NCBI RefSeq assembly: GCF_002263215.1
Contig: NZ_NLFK01000004.1
Coordinates: 62,001-126,000 of the forward strand
Source: Actinobacillus seminis
GTDB lineage: Bacteria; Pseudomonadota; Gammaproteobacteria; Enterobacterales; Pasteurellaceae
Reading direction: 5' to 3'
DNA length: 64,000 nucleotides
Part shown: positions 62,875-64,000 of the stretch, piece after piece
Layout: each line of letters opens with the position of its first letter
Numbering within the stretch: the first letter of the stretch is position 1
Notes under the pieces: generated by a model
Databases searched by the model: none
Seen by the model: the letters and a program-made list of their open reading frames with translations, nothing else
Told to the model about the DNA's origin: nothing
Position numbers and translations under genes: made by a program

Positions 62875-63663
62875 ATGAATGCGGAAATTAAAAAACGTTA
62901 TTTATTTAAAACATTAATAGAAGATGTTGGAAAAATTGCATTGGATTTTTACATTAATCGTAACCAATTAGAAGTTCAGTGCAAAAAAGGGGAAAAACAA
63001 GATCTCGTCAGCATAGCAGATCAAACGGTTGAAAAAGAAATTAAGCGTGCATTGCTGGCTCATTTTCCTGATGATGGCTTTCTTGGAGAGGAAAGTGGTG
63101 CAGACGGAATAGATCGCGAGTTTTGCTGGGTTGTAGATCCCATAGATGGCACAAGTCCGTTTTTATATGGATTACATGCTTGGTGTATTTCAATAGCGAT
63201 AATGTATAAATGAGAGATTGTTGTAGGTGTAATTTATGATCCCTTACATCAAGAACTATTTCATGCCATGAAAGGACAAGGCGCATTTATAAATCAACAA
63301 CCCATTTCTGTGGCTCAAGCCAATTCACTAAAAGATGGACTGGTTGGTTTAGGAATGTCTCATCGAGTACCTGCAACAACATTTGTTCCTTTTATAAATC
63401 AAGTTTTACTTGATGGCGGAATGTATGTTCGCAATGGTTCCGGTGCCTTGACATTAGCTTATGTAGCAGCCGGTAGATTAATTGGCTATTTTGAACCTCA
63501 TATCAATGCTTGGGATTGTTTAGCCGGTATTTTACTTGTAATGGAAGCCGGTGGAAAAACTAATGATTTTTTAAATAATGATGGATTATTAAAAGGTAAT
63601 TATATTTTAGCAAGTTGTAGTGCTGTATTTGAGAAATTAGAAACGATTAGAAACTCAATTTAA
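62875..63663 (+). pseudogene. inositol-monophosphatase-like protein, interrupted by TGA
   Basis: A 262-codon frame of the inositol monophosphatase family broken only by one TGA at 63211-63213. Before it: GEESG (metal site), CWVVDPIDGTSPFLYGLHAW (the WxxDPIDGT motif). After it in the same phase: EIVVGVIYDPLHQELFHAMK, GSGALTLAYVAAGRLIGYFE, NAWDCLAGILLVMEAGG (third motif WD). Relatives have Gly at the stop (YKGEIVVGV...), so GGA to TGA fits. GGGAGACTAAAT precedes the ATG. The family dephosphorylates small sugar/inositol phosphates with Mg. The next gene is a phosphate-ester transporter, so the pair may have handled an imported sugar or inositol phosphate. Confidence 0.85.
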
Positions 63664-63677
63664 ACAAGGAGTATATT

Positions 63678-64000
63678 ATGTCTGTTTTAAACTTTTTTAA
63701 AGCTAGCCCAGCAATTCCATTAAAAGATTATACCGATAAAATGTTTAAAAGTACGAGGATGAAATCTTTTTGGGCATTTTCTTTTGCATATGCTATTTAT
63801 TATGTATGCCGCCTCTCTTTTAATGTCGCTAAACCCGCTTTAGTCAATAATAATGTTTTGACGCCTACCGAACTTGGTGTTATTGGTTCAGCTATCTTTG
63901 TAACTTATGCGGTAGGAAAATTTGTAAATAGTGCGGTAGCAGATCATTCCAACATAGTTCGTTATCTTTCTGTAGGATTATTCTTTTCTGCATTATGTAA
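63678..64000 (+). CDS. MFS organophosphate transporter (UhpT/UhpC/GlpT type), partial
   Basis: The ATG at 63678 follows AAGGAGTATATT; the window ends after 107 codons. The reading MSVLNFFKASPAIPLKDYTD, SFWAFSFAYAIYYVCRLSFN and VAKPALVNNNVLTPTELGVI is the N terminus and first helices of the organophosphate:phosphate antiporter family (compare the YxxRKxFN/A motif, here YVCRLSFNVAKP). Substrate cannot be told from this part. It lies 14 bases after the phosphatase-like gene, likely the same transcript. Confidence 0.8.
   Translation, partial: MSVLNFFKASPAIPLKDYTDKMFKSTRMKSFWAFSFAYAIYYVCRLSFNVAKPALVNNNVLTPTELGVIGSAIFVTYAVGKFVNSAVADHSNIVRYLSVGLFFSALC

Noticed and set aside
63211-63213. TGA in the phosphatase gene as a selenocysteine codon
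   Set aside because: No SECIS-like hairpin seen directly after it and the position is an unimportant Gly in the family.
1-64000. CRISPR array, tRNA or rRNA genes
   Set aside because: No short direct repeats with regular spacing and no tRNA/rRNA-like stretches found by eye.

Overview
The window is a chromosomal segment from a member of the Pasteurellaceae. Three things point there: gene order and protein sequences close to Haemophilus/Pasteurella, an AT-rich base composition, and many copies of the DNA-uptake signal core AAGTGCGGT or its complement ACCGCACTT (the Haemophilus influenzae dialect), inside genes and as inverted pairs used as terminators. Genus and species cannot be fixed from the sequence alone.

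Layout. 1-7450 is accessory DNA: a YdjM-like membrane protein, a broken MazE-type antitoxin, a 5.9 kb trimeric autotransporter adhesin gene (TAA-1, minus strand) with five 1-base deletions and one nonsense codon, and a 3' scrap of nudC. 7473-45414 is housekeeping DNA: hemE-yjaG-hup; deaD, a broken nlpI and pnp; hslVU behind a good sigma-32 promoter; yidC-yidD-rnpA-rpmH divergent from dnaA-dnaN-recF; yhhQ behind a preQ1 riboswitch; pflA; dnaE; a polar amino-acid ABC transporter; a Tic20/DUF4870-like protein; fau, 6S RNA and zapA divergent from ygfB-pepP-ubiH-ubiI, followed by ubiA; mnmE; yihI-DUF2489-hemN; clpB. 45415-53024 is a second accessory stretch: another trimeric autotransporter adhesin (TAA-2, plus strand) broken in about eight places, then the start of a P4-type integrase and the end of an IS481-like transposase, both non-functional. 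53025-64000 returns to core genes: lepA-lepB-rnc-era, grcA with two FNR boxes, ung, yaaA, a small lipoprotein, fieF and pfkA, then an inositol-phosphatase-like gene interrupted by TGA and the start of a sugar-phosphate/organophosphate transporter that runs off the window.

How the parts fit. Replication and division (dnaA, dnaN, recF, dnaE, zapA), protein export and membrane insertion (yidC, lepB), RNA turnover (pnp, deaD, rnc), heat-shock proteolysis (hslVU, clpB), ubiquinone synthesis (ubiA, ubiH, ubiI) and heme synthesis (hemE, hemN) are all present with intact frames. Disrupted frames are concentrated in surface, envelope and mobile genes (both adhesins, nlpI, antitoxin, integrase, transposase), plus nudC, the phosphatase-like gene and perhaps the deaD C-terminus. 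That pattern looks like real decay or phase-variable surface genes more than random sequencing error, although homopolymer errors cannot be excluded from the sequence alone. I found no CRISPR array, no tRNA or rRNA gene, no convincing oriC, and no clear new defence or biosynthetic system. The most noteworthy structure is the inverted pair of decayed adhesin genes around 38.6 kb of core genome.
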